A stretch of DNA of 64,000 nucleotides from Rotaria sp. Silwood1 (taxonomy: Eukaryota; Rotifera; Eurotatoria; Philodinida; Philodinidae): contig CAJNOP010000502.1 in the NCBI GenBank assembly GCA_905250075.1, positions 2,466 through 66,465 of the forward strand, written 5' to 3'. The notes beneath the pieces are model-generated. The model ran no database searches, was not told where the DNA came from, and saw only the letters and a list, made by a program, of their open reading frames with translations. The position numbers and the translations under genes are program-made. This document shows, one piece after another, positions 36,001 through 48,300 of the stretch; the first letter of the stretch is position 1; each line of letters starts with the position of its first letter.

Positions 36001-37338
36001 CTATACACAACATTGTATAAGATATTATGTCTGTTCTAAAAGTCGAATTTTATCTTAATTAACAACATAATCATGAGACTCAGAGCTGTATCCGTAATTA
36101 ATGATAGATTTGATAGCTTTCAAATTCACATATTGCCCAAATAGAAGATGTCTTACAACAAACTTTATATTTATTTCTAGAGTCTACTTGATTGAGATTT
36201 TATCATCTTTGTGTAGATATGAATATGTTTTAGTGGCAGTAACTGCAGAGGAGTCGCACATATACATCCACATACCCTTGCTCAAGTAATTTTAGTTGTT
36301 GATGTGCCATCTATCTAAACATGAAATTTATCTTCAATGAAAAACCACTACGATTTCACATTGCAAAGTTTGATTCTTCCTTGCCGACATGGATCTCTTT
36401 TATTGATTCAATTTTTTTCTCTTTCACATCAACAAGATATATTGAATGGAGTGAGAAAGTAACGAAAGATAAAAAAAAAAGTAATGCTTTCATAGGTAAT
36501 TCTGTTGTATTGTGCATTGTCATTTCAAAAATTGGTGTCTATCATTTCATCAATCTTACTGATTGGGGGTTGATAATAATTATGGACATGACAATGTCTC
36601 TTCGATCGAATCTTGATAATCGAATATCGAAGGCGTTATTCGACAACATCTAGAATCTTCTACAAGATATTCTCATCATGTCGTCGTGAAAATACGAAAT
36701 ATTTCAATCATATTCGAATGACATGATATGTCATATGTAATGATTTCGAATACTTTTGCTGAATTTGATCTTAGATTCGACAAGTCGAATGTCAGTTTTC
36801 AAAAAATATGTTCCTATACGGTGAGTTTTCGAGTCCCGAGCATGTTTGTTTTTGCTAGTCCTTTTACACATCCTGAAAGTCATGAAATATAGACAACACT
36901 TAAAAGTTCATAGTAGAAATAAGAAAACAATGACAAAAAAATGTATAATCAGAAGAACAGCCAAATTGCTGTTGAACCAAATTTATGTATGTTGTACTGA
37001 TTTGTCTATCTAAAAATTTATAGGAGTTATTGAGCAATTTCAGTTCTTTAAATCAGAAATGGCATCAATAGAAGACTTTTATTAGAATCGTCAATAAAAA
37101 TGTATTATTTGCAGATTCTTAGTCAAAACAAAAATCTCTAGTCTAGCATTTGACAAAAAACAAAATCGTCGGAATCACTTTGTAGATCCCTAAGAAAGAG
37201 ACTTTGTTATAGCTTTGATTGAGATAGTTTTGATCAAATTGTGCATTCCAAATCATGTTAGTATAGCAGCGATGTACGCAAATGTTGTTTTCGTTTACTG
37301 CAATGGCTTTCAAAATTACTTGAATAGATTAATCTACC
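33023..37338. other. Long intergenic stretch, no gene recognised
   Basis: AT-rich, with several short open frames (up to 110 codons at 36321-36653) lacking recognised motifs, splice structure or coding-like composition. One weak GT/CA-rich locus lies at 35763-35828. Nothing else seen. Confidence 0.4.
35763..35828. repeat. Weak telomere-like locus (S10)
   Basis: TGGGTGAAGGTAGGGTATG at the left and CGCTCACACTCAAC at the right. The pairing is poor; listed because its size and polarity match the other loci. Confidence 0.3.
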
Positions 37339-37545
37339 TTAAAAAAAGCATTAGAAATAAGAGAAAATGCATGTCCATCACATAAAGATTAAGACATACA
37401 CAGTAGGAGCAGTTGAATTTATGCAACTATCTTTCAAAACTACGCTAAATTATTGAGCAATTTAGAGAAAGTTTTAGAATTATATCGCACTTGTTCTTTG
37501 CCAAAAGATCACCTGGATATTTACGGCACTGAACAAAAAATTCAG
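37339..37545 (+). pseudogene. Relic of an ART-TPR or KLC-like TPR gene
   Basis: A short frame reads LKKALEIRENACPSHKD, typical of the helix and linker of the TPRs in the gene at 28716, then hits stops. About 40 bp later another frame reads LEKVLELYRTCSLPKDHLDI and ends at a GTATGT donor-like site after CAG. Two TPR-like pieces in different frames with no surrounding gene mean a decayed copy, 4.3 kb downstream of the intact one. Confidence 0.55.
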
Positions 37546-38224
37546 GTATGTAAAATCCTTATGAACAAGTTCTTTTTCTTATACAATTTATAAGATTTTC
37601 AGTTGAGTCTATCAATACAAAGCTCGACTAGAGAGAAAAAAGAGTAAATATCTTGCAGACATTTAGAACGATTGTTTATTTTTCACGCTATTCATATTAT
37701 AACAGAATCAGTCAAGAAGAGGAATAATTAATGTCGAAAGAGAGAAACAATCACTATAACTCACAGGTATGTAGCGAGAATTCGCGATACTGGTACCGAA
37801 ATGACCAAACTAAGTTTTTGTCAGAAGCAACGAGAGTTGGTATTTTTGTTGTGAGTACTTGTTTATCATAAAAATAAACACAAATATTGTACAAATAGTT
37901 TATAGTGAAAGTTGAGGATTCTCAAACACATAATTGCTTCTGTCAGCCGTATCTAACGTTTGTGCAAACATCTGTTTACGTATGCCCTACTTCTTATTGA
38001 CAAATTTTGGCATTGCCTGAATCTCATTATGTGACACTGATCAAAGCACAATGGACGAGAGACCACGATCGTAAAACAATCTCATTTTTATTTTTTTTTC
38101 TTCTGACATTATTTTTGATTTATAACTCCATCACTCAATCATATTTAAGTATTTTATAGATCACTACAAAGATCAAAAAACGTTATTTTTTGTTCTTGAC
38201 AAACAGAATCAAACAATGATGTGA
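37546..38224. other. Intergenic, upstream of acid phosphatase
   Basis: No gene seen. ATGATGTGA occurs at 38216-38224 directly before the open frame of the phosphatase but is closed by its own stop. Confidence 0.4.
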
Positions 38225-40124
38225 TTGTTATTCTTCACGTTTGTTCTTGTCTTGATTACTACTGCAAGCAATAGTTTAAAGTGTCCTAATCCTCAATGGA
38301 TTTATGTGCGAGTAACATATTTATCATTGTTACTTATTTGCTTTTCTTTTTATTTCAAACCATTTTTCGCATACACACATAATCCTTACTATCTCTCGGA
38401 TCGATCATTATCAATTGTCTCGAAACAAGAACAATGCTTTACTGGATATTTGTTCTTTTCTTCATACTTCATGATTACTGTCATTCTCAAAAACTTATAG
38501 GCACTCATATTGTAAGTAGATGTTTTAAGATTTACCTTGTACTTATCGATAGAATAGTTGTTTCGCCATGGGGATCGATCACCATTTGTTCAATATCCAT
38601 CGGATCCGAATGATCCTTTTTTCTGGCCTAATGGTCTTGGCCAATTGACACGTCGTGGGCAACTACAACACATTCGTCTTGGTCAATATTTTCGAGAGCG
38701 CTACTCAACTCTGCTCAATTCGACCTATATCACTTCAGAAGTATATTATTATTTTCTTTTTATGCATTTCTCTCTCTCTCTCTCTGTCGAACTTCAGATT
38801 ACTATTCGTAGTTCAGACTTAGATCGCACACTCATGTCGGCCTATTCAACTCTTGTCGGTCTCTATCCTTCTTTGGAGAACAACAAATTGACACAACATT
38901 GGATGACATCAGATGTTTGGCCAGAGGCTCTTCCGTGGCAGCCCATTCCTGTGCATACTGTGCCTACATATAACGATCACGTCTGTAGTTTTCTTTGAAA
39001 GATGATTAGACAATGGCGTATTGTTCTAGTTAATGGGTGTCAGCAATTGTGCCCGATACGATGAGTTGGTGCTTGCGAGTGTTGATAGTGAACGAATTCA
39101 AAGTATCAACAATCAGTTTCGAGTGAGTTTAAATTATTTTTCGATATAGAGAATTCTAGTTTTGCTCCATTCATAGGATCTCTTTCGATTTCTCGAAAAC
39201 AATACAGGTCAATCAGTTCCCGATTTATCCGTTGCGTTTTATATAACCGATACGATTATTATCGAGGTAAGGTGGAGACCATGGTATGAACTCATGTCTT
39301 GGAAAAAAAGTCATATTTCTCGCCTAGGACTTGTACAATGTGGCTCCTTCATGGGTCACCCCGCCTATTCTTAATGAACTTCGTCAAATACTCAATTTGT
39401 TCGAGTATCATGCTTACTATTTGCCCGAAGCCAATCGTCTACGTGGTGGTAAGCTTCTGAAGTCTATTTCTTTCTTGTCGAAATTGAAAAATTATTGTAT
39501 AGGTCCATTTGTGCGCGACGTAATGAACAATATGGAAAATTTGATGTCAAAAAATTCAACAGGACGCAAAGCCAAAATCTATTCGGGTGTAAGGATTTGA
39601 ATACAAAAAAACAATTGACTGAGTTTTTATGCGTATTATAGCATAGTACAACCATATCTCCTGTTCTCGCGTTTCTCGGCGTCAATTATCCTCATCTGCC
39701 TGCCTATGCCAGTGCACTCTTTTTCGATCTCTACCAGCAAGGTATATCAAAAGAAAATAGGCATGCTATAATTGAAAGCCATGTATTGATTCTCTATCTT
39801 TACCTCTAAAGCAAAGCAAAAAAACAAAGGAAAGAACCGGTATACTTGTGTTAAATATCAGACGCGTTTTTTTTAGATGACAATTCATATGCCATTCAAC
39901 TTGAATATTTGAACACAACTGACGGTCGAACAACTCAGCTCATTCAACTACCAGGTAACAACTGAGAAAGATAATGACTTTTCTTATTACGTATATTTAC
40001 AGGATGTCCAAGTACAATGTGTCCAGTGGCGACCTTCAGTCGATTGTATCAAGACAAATTGCCATTAGATATGGAGAAAGAATGTCGAGCTAGCGGCACA
40101 AAATATAAAAGAAACTCAGTATAG
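38225..40124 (+). CDS. Histidine acid phosphatase (prostatic/lysosomal type), secreted
   Basis: A hydrophobic signal-like start (LLFFTFVLVLITTAS) is followed by exons that join in phase: 38558-38740, 38798-38980, 39030-39122, 39177-39266, 39328-39448, 39503-39588, 39642-39741, 39877-39954 and 40003-40124. Motifs of histidine phosphatase branch 2: LFRHGDRSP (phosphorylated His), RSSDLDRTLMSA, NCARYDELV, and IYSGHSTTISPVLAFLGV near the C-terminus. In the family the last reads HD, the Asp acting as proton donor; here it is HS. The enzyme would hydrolyse phosphomonoesters in lysosome or outside the cell. Odd: the first exon (38225 to about 38317) has no ATG in frame, only TTG after a stop, and its link to exon 2 (perhaps via 38502-38512) is unresolved. 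AAATAAA follows near 40208. Confidence 0.8.
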
Positions 40125-40436
40125 AAAAGATAAATGTTTAACTTGTTTCAGGTACACATCCATCGTGTCTCTTTGTGGTGATGATCATTTATGTTCTATC
40201 TTATCTTAAATAAATCGAGTTCTTTGTGATTTTGAAATTTGTGAGTGTGTGGATTTAGAGGTTTGTTCATATCTTAATATGCTATTGAAAAAACAAATAA
40301 CACATCTGCTTTTTTTTATATTTGTAAAAATGGTTAAAATATAATGACAAACAAATCAAAAGACTTTTTTTTTAGATGTAAAATATGTGTTCCTCATTGT
40401 TGTTTTTCTTCTTCAGCAAGCAATATTTGCCAAAAT
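40125..40436. other. Space between convergent genes
   Basis: 312 bp between the stops of the acid phosphatase (plus) and the secreted peptide (minus). AATAAA-like sequence at 40207-40213 serves the left gene. Nothing else seen. Confidence 0.5.
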
Positions 40437-40748
40437 TCATTTTGATTTAGGACGACGATTTCGAATAATAGATGCTTGTTTATCTTGTTGTACTTCGACT
40501 TCAGTAATACAACATGTTTTTTTGCCACATATTTTTCGATGTGAAGCACATACTATACGATGACCCTTCATTGGACAACAATCAGTACTTGTTCGACATG
40601 TTTCAGACCATTTTTTGCATGATGACAACAAAAAACCTCTGAAAGAAAATAATTATGATGAATGAAAGAATAATTATTTTTAGTCAACTTACGATGCAGT
40701 TGAAAACAAGAGAATAAAAACTACAAATGCTCTAAGAAATAATTTCAT
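40437..40748 (-). CDS. Small secreted cysteine-rich peptide, about 85 aa, one intron
   Basis: Exon 1 (40748-40693) encodes MKLFLRAFVVFILLFSTAS, a clear signal peptide; GTAAGT donor and TTTCAG acceptor join it in phase to exon 2 (40638-40437). The mature part has eight Cys spaced C-x6-C-x5-CC-x8-C-x6-C-x4-CC, then a charged tail ending RNRRPKSK. The double CC and spacing recall knottin-type disulfide frameworks seen in defence peptides and protease inhibitors; no family can be named. A 3' splice-like site lies 11 nt before the ATG. Intron 54 bp, normal for this genome. Confidence 0.75.
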
Positions 40749-43137
40749 CGTTTATGAATCTGAAATGAAAAAATAATCATTATTATTTTTTGTATTGTTA
40801 TTATATACAAATTTGTTTCATTCTTGAGCTTTTGCATATTTCGATTAGTCACAATGATGAAGGAGGCTGATAGAAAATTTTTTTTACGTGCAAGTATTTA
40901 AAAGCGATAAGGGAAGAAAGAAGAAAATAATAAAACTGAAGCCATCGACTTTTAAATTTCATCATTCACTAAATTGTCTTTTGAATGACATATAGATGAG
41001 AATCTGCTAAGAGAACGAAACAAGTTTATAAACGAAAAAAATGACATTTCTTAAAAGTGAATCATCCGTAGTCGACAGACCTAAAAGAGCTTGAAAAATG
41101 GCGATAACAGATAAATTTTATCGACTGAAATATCATATTTATTTAATATATAAATGAATGAATAGTCACGTCAATGGGGTATATTTCTTAGAATCACTTT
41201 TTTATCATTAATCATACAAAGAGTCGGGTGGAATGCGCTCCATCCAAAGAATCGTATATATGAGATTTATCATCGGAATTTCGTTTGTGACTGACTGCAT
41301 TGTCAGTCTATAATTTAATAAAAATTAGAAAATTCTTTTGTAAAAACTAAAGAAAAAGAACTAAGATTATGAATCTTTCGATTGTTTATTTTGTTGAGAA
41401 ACTTCAACAAACCATTCTTTTATCGAATAATGTAAACGTCTGATACGTCAGGCTTTAAGTTATTGTCGATAACATGACAGCATCAACTGTTTATTTTACT
41501 ATAAGATCAATTAAAACGTGATTTAGTAATCAATCAAAGGTACGACTGAGGTCATGAAAGTGTGTTATTTTGTCTTGTACAAAATTCAGGAGTAAGTTAG
41601 AAAATAATGTGTACATTTTTTTGCTTGTTAGCATCTAGTATCAATATAGAATGTATTTGAAGATGGAAGAGAACCCATATTGTAATTATATTAATAAACA
41701 AACTATCTATATATCATAGCATTTGTTATTAATTTTTTTTCGCTATACTATAGCTTTGGGTACTACTGCAGAATCACAACATGAGACAGAGACTGCCGTT
41801 CTTCTGTAGTTGTACCGCACAAGAATGTTTGAATACTTTTTTTACAATTAACTTCCTTTTTATTGGTTTGCTGGCAAGGGGAAAACGGCAGATTCCATGA
41901 CTTCACTTGACTCCACTATTGTATGAAGTCCTTAGTATTATAAAAATATGATGCTTTTTATTTCCTCAATGAACTATTAGAAACAGAAGAAATATGATGC
42001 CAGTAAAAAATATCCACGAGTTTCTCAGATGCTACAGGAATAATTTAATAACTGTTTGCTCAAAAACACTTTTTTTTATTAATATCAATGTCTGATGTAT
42101 TTGCTTAAAAGTCAATTGTTAAATATAAAAAGAACGACAAATACATGAATATAGAAATATAATATCCATTCATTACTTAATAGATAAGATTAACCATGCA
42201 ACGAAATAGTAAATGAATTATTAAGTTAAAACTATCAATTTCATGTAAAACCTAACTACTGTATATAAAAGAACATCTAAGAAGTAATGGGAGAAGTACA
42301 AGCAAGACGATATTTCATGTCTAAAATTTATCTTCTTCTCTTTCTTTTTGCTAACTCTCTTGAGCTATAAGAAATTCCATTGCTTGACCTTTTCTTTTCA
42401 TTTGTCTCTTAGTTTCTAATTATGATACAAAATATATATGTCGTGCCGATGGTGCACTACTTGCCGAAGCTACAACTTCGATACAAAAAATTTTGTCGAA
42501 GTTATTTTGCAACAGCTAATTAAATATCTTTTATCAAGAAGGCTGAACATCGTCGTCTTGAATCGCACATTGAAACTCTTCTTTTCAGCTAAACAATATC
42601 TATAACAATAGTTATATATATATACAACAATTCTACAACGAAATCATTGTGTCTACTTTGTCATGCTACTGGTTGTTGTTAGAGTTGGTATTGCTGTAGA
42701 ACATGTGGTTTCACATAAGTTGTTTATTGTCGTTGATGAAATCACTTCGGGTCTCGTATTGCTAAGTTTTTGTATTTGTAGAACTATAGGTGATTGTATG
42801 TGTGTAGCACTCATATTGCAGATGTATACTTGTGATGATGTGTGCGCTTCACTTCGACATAGAAATATTTGAGTATACTATATTGTTCATCTATTTACCC
42901 ATATCTTTTACATTTATCGAAGTTATCCATGGTCAATAATTTCCTTATTTTAATTATATTTGGCTTTCATTGCGCATTTCATAATTAGCTTTACATACAT
43001 AAGCTTAATTACAATCGAATATAATTAGCAATAAAACTCGAGAATGATGAGAACATCGACTCTCATCTATATTTTATTTATTTGAGTTGATATGTGAAAT
43101 ACTTGACACTTCTTCACGGATGAGTCGATTTTTGGTA
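40749..43137. other. Intergenic with dispersed-repeat fragments
   Basis: 41870-41930 (AAAACGGCAGATTCCATGAC) resembles 145-200. 42455-42510 (GCTACAACTTCGATACAAAA, then TTTTGTCGAAGTT) is an inverted AACTTCGA pair related to 43740-43812. No gene recognised. Confidence 0.4.
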
Positions 43138-43301
43138 ACAGTCTAAAGTGTTCCTGGAAAAATGTCCGCGATATTTTGTCTTTCGAAAAAATGTTTTTCA
43201 TTCTCAAAATGTCCATTTTATAGTAAGGGAACATTTTGCAAGGACATTTCGACGGAGGACATCTTTTCCAAGGACGAAATATTGGGGACATTTTAGACTG
43301 T
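43138..43301. mobile_element. Small MITE-like element, 164 bp
   Basis: Ends ACAGTCTAAAGTGTTCC and (right, reversed) ACAGTCTAAAATGTCC. The interior has repeated AATGTCC and its complement GGACATT. A TA duplication is possible, as TA flanks one end exactly and the other with one base offset, which would fit Tc1/mariner, but this is not certain. No coding frame. Confidence 0.55.
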
Positions 43302-43948
43302 AGTCAAACATTTTTAGCATTCCAAATAAGTAGGAAGCTCAAAGAGGTTAATAAAACAAAATGGCTTATTTCTAAATGATTTGTACATTTTTTAAAATGA
43401 GTGTTTATAAACATAGTTATGAATATTGTTTAGCTGAAAAGAAAAGTTTCTATGTATTATCCAAGATGATAATTTTAACGCTCCCATTTGAGCTTATCTA
43501 TTATTCCTTGTTTCTCTTCATTTTATAGTTCGTCATTACTTTGTATTTCTTGTCCTTGAAATATTATGACATCGCTCCACCAGCTGTGTACATAAGCATG
43601 TGCTTTGTATGCAAGCAAGGCGATTCATGATAAGAAGAAATCAAATAAAGTGTAATGCCATCAACACCATGTCTTCTATCAAAAAATCGCTACAAAGATG
43701 TTCACCTCTCGATGAAAGCTATTCAGTTACATGTTGCAAATGGTTTCGACAAAAATTTATTATTGAAGTCTGCCTTCAACAAAATTTACTGTCGAAGTTA
43801 CAACTTCGAGACGACATATACATAAATACACTGCTCCTGGATTATTAATCAAAGAAAAAAATGAAATTTCAAACTATCGATTACTTTGAGTACAGCAGAC
43901 TAATAAAAAAAAATTGGTTTCTTTTTTTCGTTACGTAACACTTTCTAG
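43302..43948. other. Intergenic
   Basis: A repeat fragment around 43740-43815 contains GTCGAAGTTACAACTTCGAG, an inverted AACTTCGA pair, like the copy near 42460. No gene seen. Confidence 0.4.
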
Positions 43949-44251
43949 AGGGTGTGGGTGTGTGGATGTGGGTGGGTGTGGGTGAGTGTGGGCGTGGGCG
44001 TGGGTGTGAGTATGGGTGGGTGTTAGTGAGATGAAGAGTAAAACTCACACCCACACGCATACATACCAGCACAGGCACATCCATATCCACATCCACATCC
44101 ACAGCCACACTCACCGACACTCACACGCATACATACCAGCACAGGCATACACACACATCCATAGCCACACCCACCCACACACCTACACCTACACCCACCC
44201 CCACACCACCCACACCGATACCCACACCACCACCCCATACACTCACACCCT
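43949..44251. repeat. Longest uninterrupted telomere-like head-to-head array (S11)
   Basis: From AGGGTGTGGGTGTGTGGATG about 85 bp of TGTGGG-like sequence, a 15-bp centre near 44033-44047, then about 200 bp of CCCACA, CATCCA and CACTCA variants ending CACACCCT. A 36-bp internal duplication contains CACACGCATACATACCAGCA (44055 and 44127). The arms are unequal, as if extended independently. Confidence 0.85.
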
Positions 44252-44496
44252 TATTCTAATAAATTGAAGACTTCGCATCTAAAAGAATTGAAGCAAAAGA
44301 TTGTGGACCTCTGATCAATTGTGAGTCGATAATATTCAAAGTGCAGTCTGAAAGATCAATATAATTTCAATTCTGATTATTCGACATAGTGTGAATCCCA
44401 GTATGGTTAAAAAGAAGAAAGTAATGATCTCATTTTCTCTCATACCTCAACCTAACGAGGTCTGATCTGGGAAAGGTTTCGTCTATAATACAAAAA

Positions 44497-44570
44497 AGGG
44501 TGTGGATATGAATGACTGTGGATAAGAGTAACAATGCAGGTCTTCTGTTTATCAACATCCAGACCCACAT
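44497..44570. repeat. Telomere-like inverted-repeat locus (S12)
   Basis: AGGGTGTGGATATGAATGAC at the left, ACATCCAGACCCACAT at the right. Arms are diverged but share the AGGGTGTGGAT end with S2. Confidence 0.55.
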
Positions 44571-45180
44571 TCTCGGATACTTCATAGCATCACTAAAAAA
44601 AAAGAACTTTTCCTCAACCAGCAATGGATAAGCTCTGTGTGAATGCATGATATATGGAAATAATATATTTCAATGGGAAGTTTAATCTATGAGAAAAATA
44701 GTTTTGCTGAAACTTTTGAAAATGAGGCTAACTTATGATTGTCACACTGCCTCATTTCGTTGTGGTTTCATAACAAAAGTTCTGAACGTGTGGAATGATC
44801 ATTGTCTTTTTCTTTAGTAATTTGTTGAAAAGCTCGATTATTTCGTAGAATCTAGCGAAAACGATAAATCTTTCCTCATATTAGAACAACCATTATTCAT
44901 TACTCTGCTATCTTGTTATCTTTTATCTTTCTTCAGTAAACATCATGGCTCATCAAAAAACTAGTCTATATTGTGTCAAAACTCGACAAGATACCATATT
45001 GCCAATAAATAATTCTTTGCTTTTGTTCTCTCAGACTCACTATATTATATTCTGCCTAGAAAATAACTCAAATGAGCAAAATACTGAGTAATAAATTAAA
45101 CAGCAAAGTAAAATATGCTTGAAATGTCTCTTGCAAAAGTGGGATGTGAGAAACAGTATATATAAGACTCAAGCAAGCCA

Positions 45181-45288
45181 GGGTATAAGTGAGTGAATTT
45201 GAGTATGGTATGTGTTAAGAAAATATACACACCGACGCCCATACTCACCCACCAACACCTACACCCACACTCATACCTCACACACATT
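45181..45288. repeat. Telomere-like inverted-repeat locus (S13)
   Basis: A GGGTATAAGTGAGTG-type left arm, A-rich centre, then about 60 bp of CCCATACTCACCCACC-like right arm. It lies 100 bp from the stop of the GTPase gene and may be in its 3' UTR or just beyond. Confidence 0.6.
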
Positions 45289-45385
45289 AGACATTGAAAC
45301 GAATACCATTTTTTAAAATTTTATATTAAACATATAAACTCTTAAAAACATGAAGAGAAGAATTTCAATTCAAAAATAGACTAAA

Positions 45386-48300
45386 TTAACTTGAATACGT
45401 TGAATTGGCATGGGAACTGGCGGCCGCAATCAGACGAGTTAACGCAGCAGCTTCAACAATGTACTCGCTTGGTACATCATTGATATGTGTAGCATCGTCA
45501 TTCATCAAACAATCTTGTATTTTTCTATGAACACTTCTCTGCAACTGAGTCAGTTCGATAAGCGATTGATCTTGATATGTTTTAGAGATTGAGTCAAAAA
45601 GTGCTCGTTTTTCCTGCAACAACAACGGATGATCACCGTAGCAACGACTCTTCAATTCGTTATATACAATGTTACTCGTCGCGTGATTTCGCTTATTATA
45701 TGCATCTCTGTAGGCTGCAAGCAAGTGGGTATTATTCATCTTTCGAATTTCGTCGTTGCTGCCATCATTCATGACTTTTTCGGATGTGGAAACACCACTA
45801 CCGCTAGACGATAATGAATAAGTATTATTTACCGTATTCAGTGAACAATGATTATTTGTCGGTATGACATTATCAGGATGGTCAGCTGATAGATGCATAT
45901 TACCAAATGTTGTTTGGAGGTTAAATGAAGATGCGGATGATGGAACAAGTGTAGGATCTTGCACATATTGGGTGGATTGCTGTTGTTGATGTCGGTGTTG
46001 GTGTTGGTGAGAGAACTGGTTCGTAGGACCATTTTGGTAGTCATACGGCGGAGGTTCGCTCGTGTATGTTGGCACGTTCTGTCCTTCATTGTACTTGTAT
46101 GGATGATATTGTGGCCGTTGTGATGATGCAAAAGAATGCGTTGATTGTTGGAACTGTGAATTGTATACAGCTCTTGACTGTGGTGGCTTTGGCATGCTAA
46201 AATCATGGTTTTGAACATGGTTTGGAAATTCGGTATGATGATAAGGAATATTGATAGATGGTGAAGGCTGTGAGTTATAATTATAACTATTATGTGTTGC
46301 TGGTGGTGGCGGGTGGCCTTCCGAAGTGGCACGTTGAAGAAGAATGTGGACTGCAGCGATATCGAACAGGACTGTTTGCGGAACCTGATCAATTTTTAGT
46401 ATATCTGGCTCAGTTATCACTGCGATACGTGATTTTAATCTATCATACTCTTGACGTAATTCATGTGCTCTGAGAGCACAATATTTGTGAGAGCTTGCCG
46501 TGAATTCCACAATACGTTCAGGAGAGTTCAAAGGACCAACTGACTTTCCACTCGCTCGTTGCATCATTTCGTGGACGATGAAGTTGGTCATTCGTAGCTC
46601 AGTGCATGCCCGATAGTGAGTAAGAAGTTCGTCAATAGTCATCGTTTTGAACTGGTCAGGATCATTCGTAACAGTTGTTGCAAGGTTTGATGCAGATTGT
46701 TTCTTGGTTTTTTTCTGATGTTTTTTACTCTTTTCATCGCTTTCTTCTTGGTTACTATCTTCACTCGTCACACCATTGTTCTTTTCATCTTCTTCTTTTT
46801 CATCGGTTTCACTTTCATTGTTAGATGCTAGTTTCTTGCGTGGTACTTTTTTCTTTTTTTCTCTTATGGCACGAAGCGCTTGAAGCACATCATTGTTTGC
46901 ATATGAGTTGGAGTCTGCAGGAGATTCGAAGTGAGGATTTGCACTGCCATATAGTTGCTGTGTCGATGTCATAGTATTTGCGGACAAAGTTTTAGGTAAA
47001 CGAGCTTGACTTTGAACGGGACGTTCGGTATCCATAATATTCATTTTGGTCGATTGATTTTGACTAACATCTTGGTCTTTTTCGATCATATCACAGAACT
47101 CTTTCAAACTGCGAATAAATGCATTCGCTTGTTGTTTTGCTTCTATGTTTTTTAGTATTGCCGCCTCTACTTCGAGTTGATCAATGAACGCGTGTAACTC
47201 ATGAGCAATATTGAAGCCTGAACATAGTTGACGTAATTGAATGCATAGTTGTTTGATTTCTTCATTCTTTTGTAATAATGCATTTTCTAACATCTTCTTG
47301 GCATCAGCTGTTGATGTAATTTTCTTTTGATAATCCGATTTATTTTGTGCGGCTTGATCATACTTAGCTTTGATTTCTGCAATAACATCTTGTAATTTTT
47401 GTTTACTTGTTTTCACTGTTTTCTTCGCATGATAATGAGAGGTATAGGAGCATTTATGCGTGCACTGTCGACAATTCCCATTAGATATTGCCCAACAACG
47501 TTGAAAGATCTGAGATCCAACGGTAGTTGTTTCGTCTAATTTACATCTTGAATGACATACATAATTACAATTTTGACAAAGTGTACTATGAAACGGAGCA
47601 TCAACGATTTCAATCTTTTCTACTTCACGTTCTTTTGAGTACTCTTTGTAGGTAACAAGATCATCATTCGATTGTTTCAAGACAACTTCAAAAGCTTCAA
47701 TTTCATCCTGCATTTTTTGGATTTTGCTAACTTCCAAGCGTGCAGTGTGCATTTGTGTTTTAATCTCATTTCGAATGTCTTTCATCTGTTTGAATGCAAC
47801 AACTGATTTCGTTTTGAATGTATCGATAGTCTCTATCATAGCTTTGATTTCGTCCATTGCTTGATCCCAATCGCACTGGAGAGCTTCGTGAGCGGACGAA
47901 GTCCACGTAGATGGATCTTGTGAGAATGCAGAATTTTGCATATAATATGGATAAACATTTCCGTTCAGTTTTAGGGCATGTAGGTTGAAGTTTGCTGCAT
48001 GTCGAGTGGAGTTAGTTAATATGAGAATGACATTGTTCATAATGATGTCAGGTAGATTGCCACGCAGTCGTGCAATGACGTTCCGAAGATTGATTGTCAG
48101 TCTACTCACTGCTCCATTAACGACGATAATCACGGCAGTGAGACCACCAAGATTCTCAACTGAATCGATGATTTTGACAATATTTTTGTCATCTTGTGTA
48201 GCACCTCGTGTGTCCGAGAGACCAGGCGTATCGAGAAACAAGTATTGTTTTCCATTAAAGGCGAACATATACTGATTGCATGCATCTGTCTTTGATTGAG

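Larger units (their letters stand above)
44252..45385. other. Intergenic with two telomere-like loci
   Basis: Contains S12 (44497-44570) and S13 (45181-45288). Otherwise AT-rich, no gene. The 3' end of the GTPase gene lies at its right border. Confidence 0.45.

Noticed and set aside
36321-36653. 110-codon plus-strand frame
   Set aside because: Phe/Ile/Ser-rich as expected from AT-rich DNA, no motif or splice structure.
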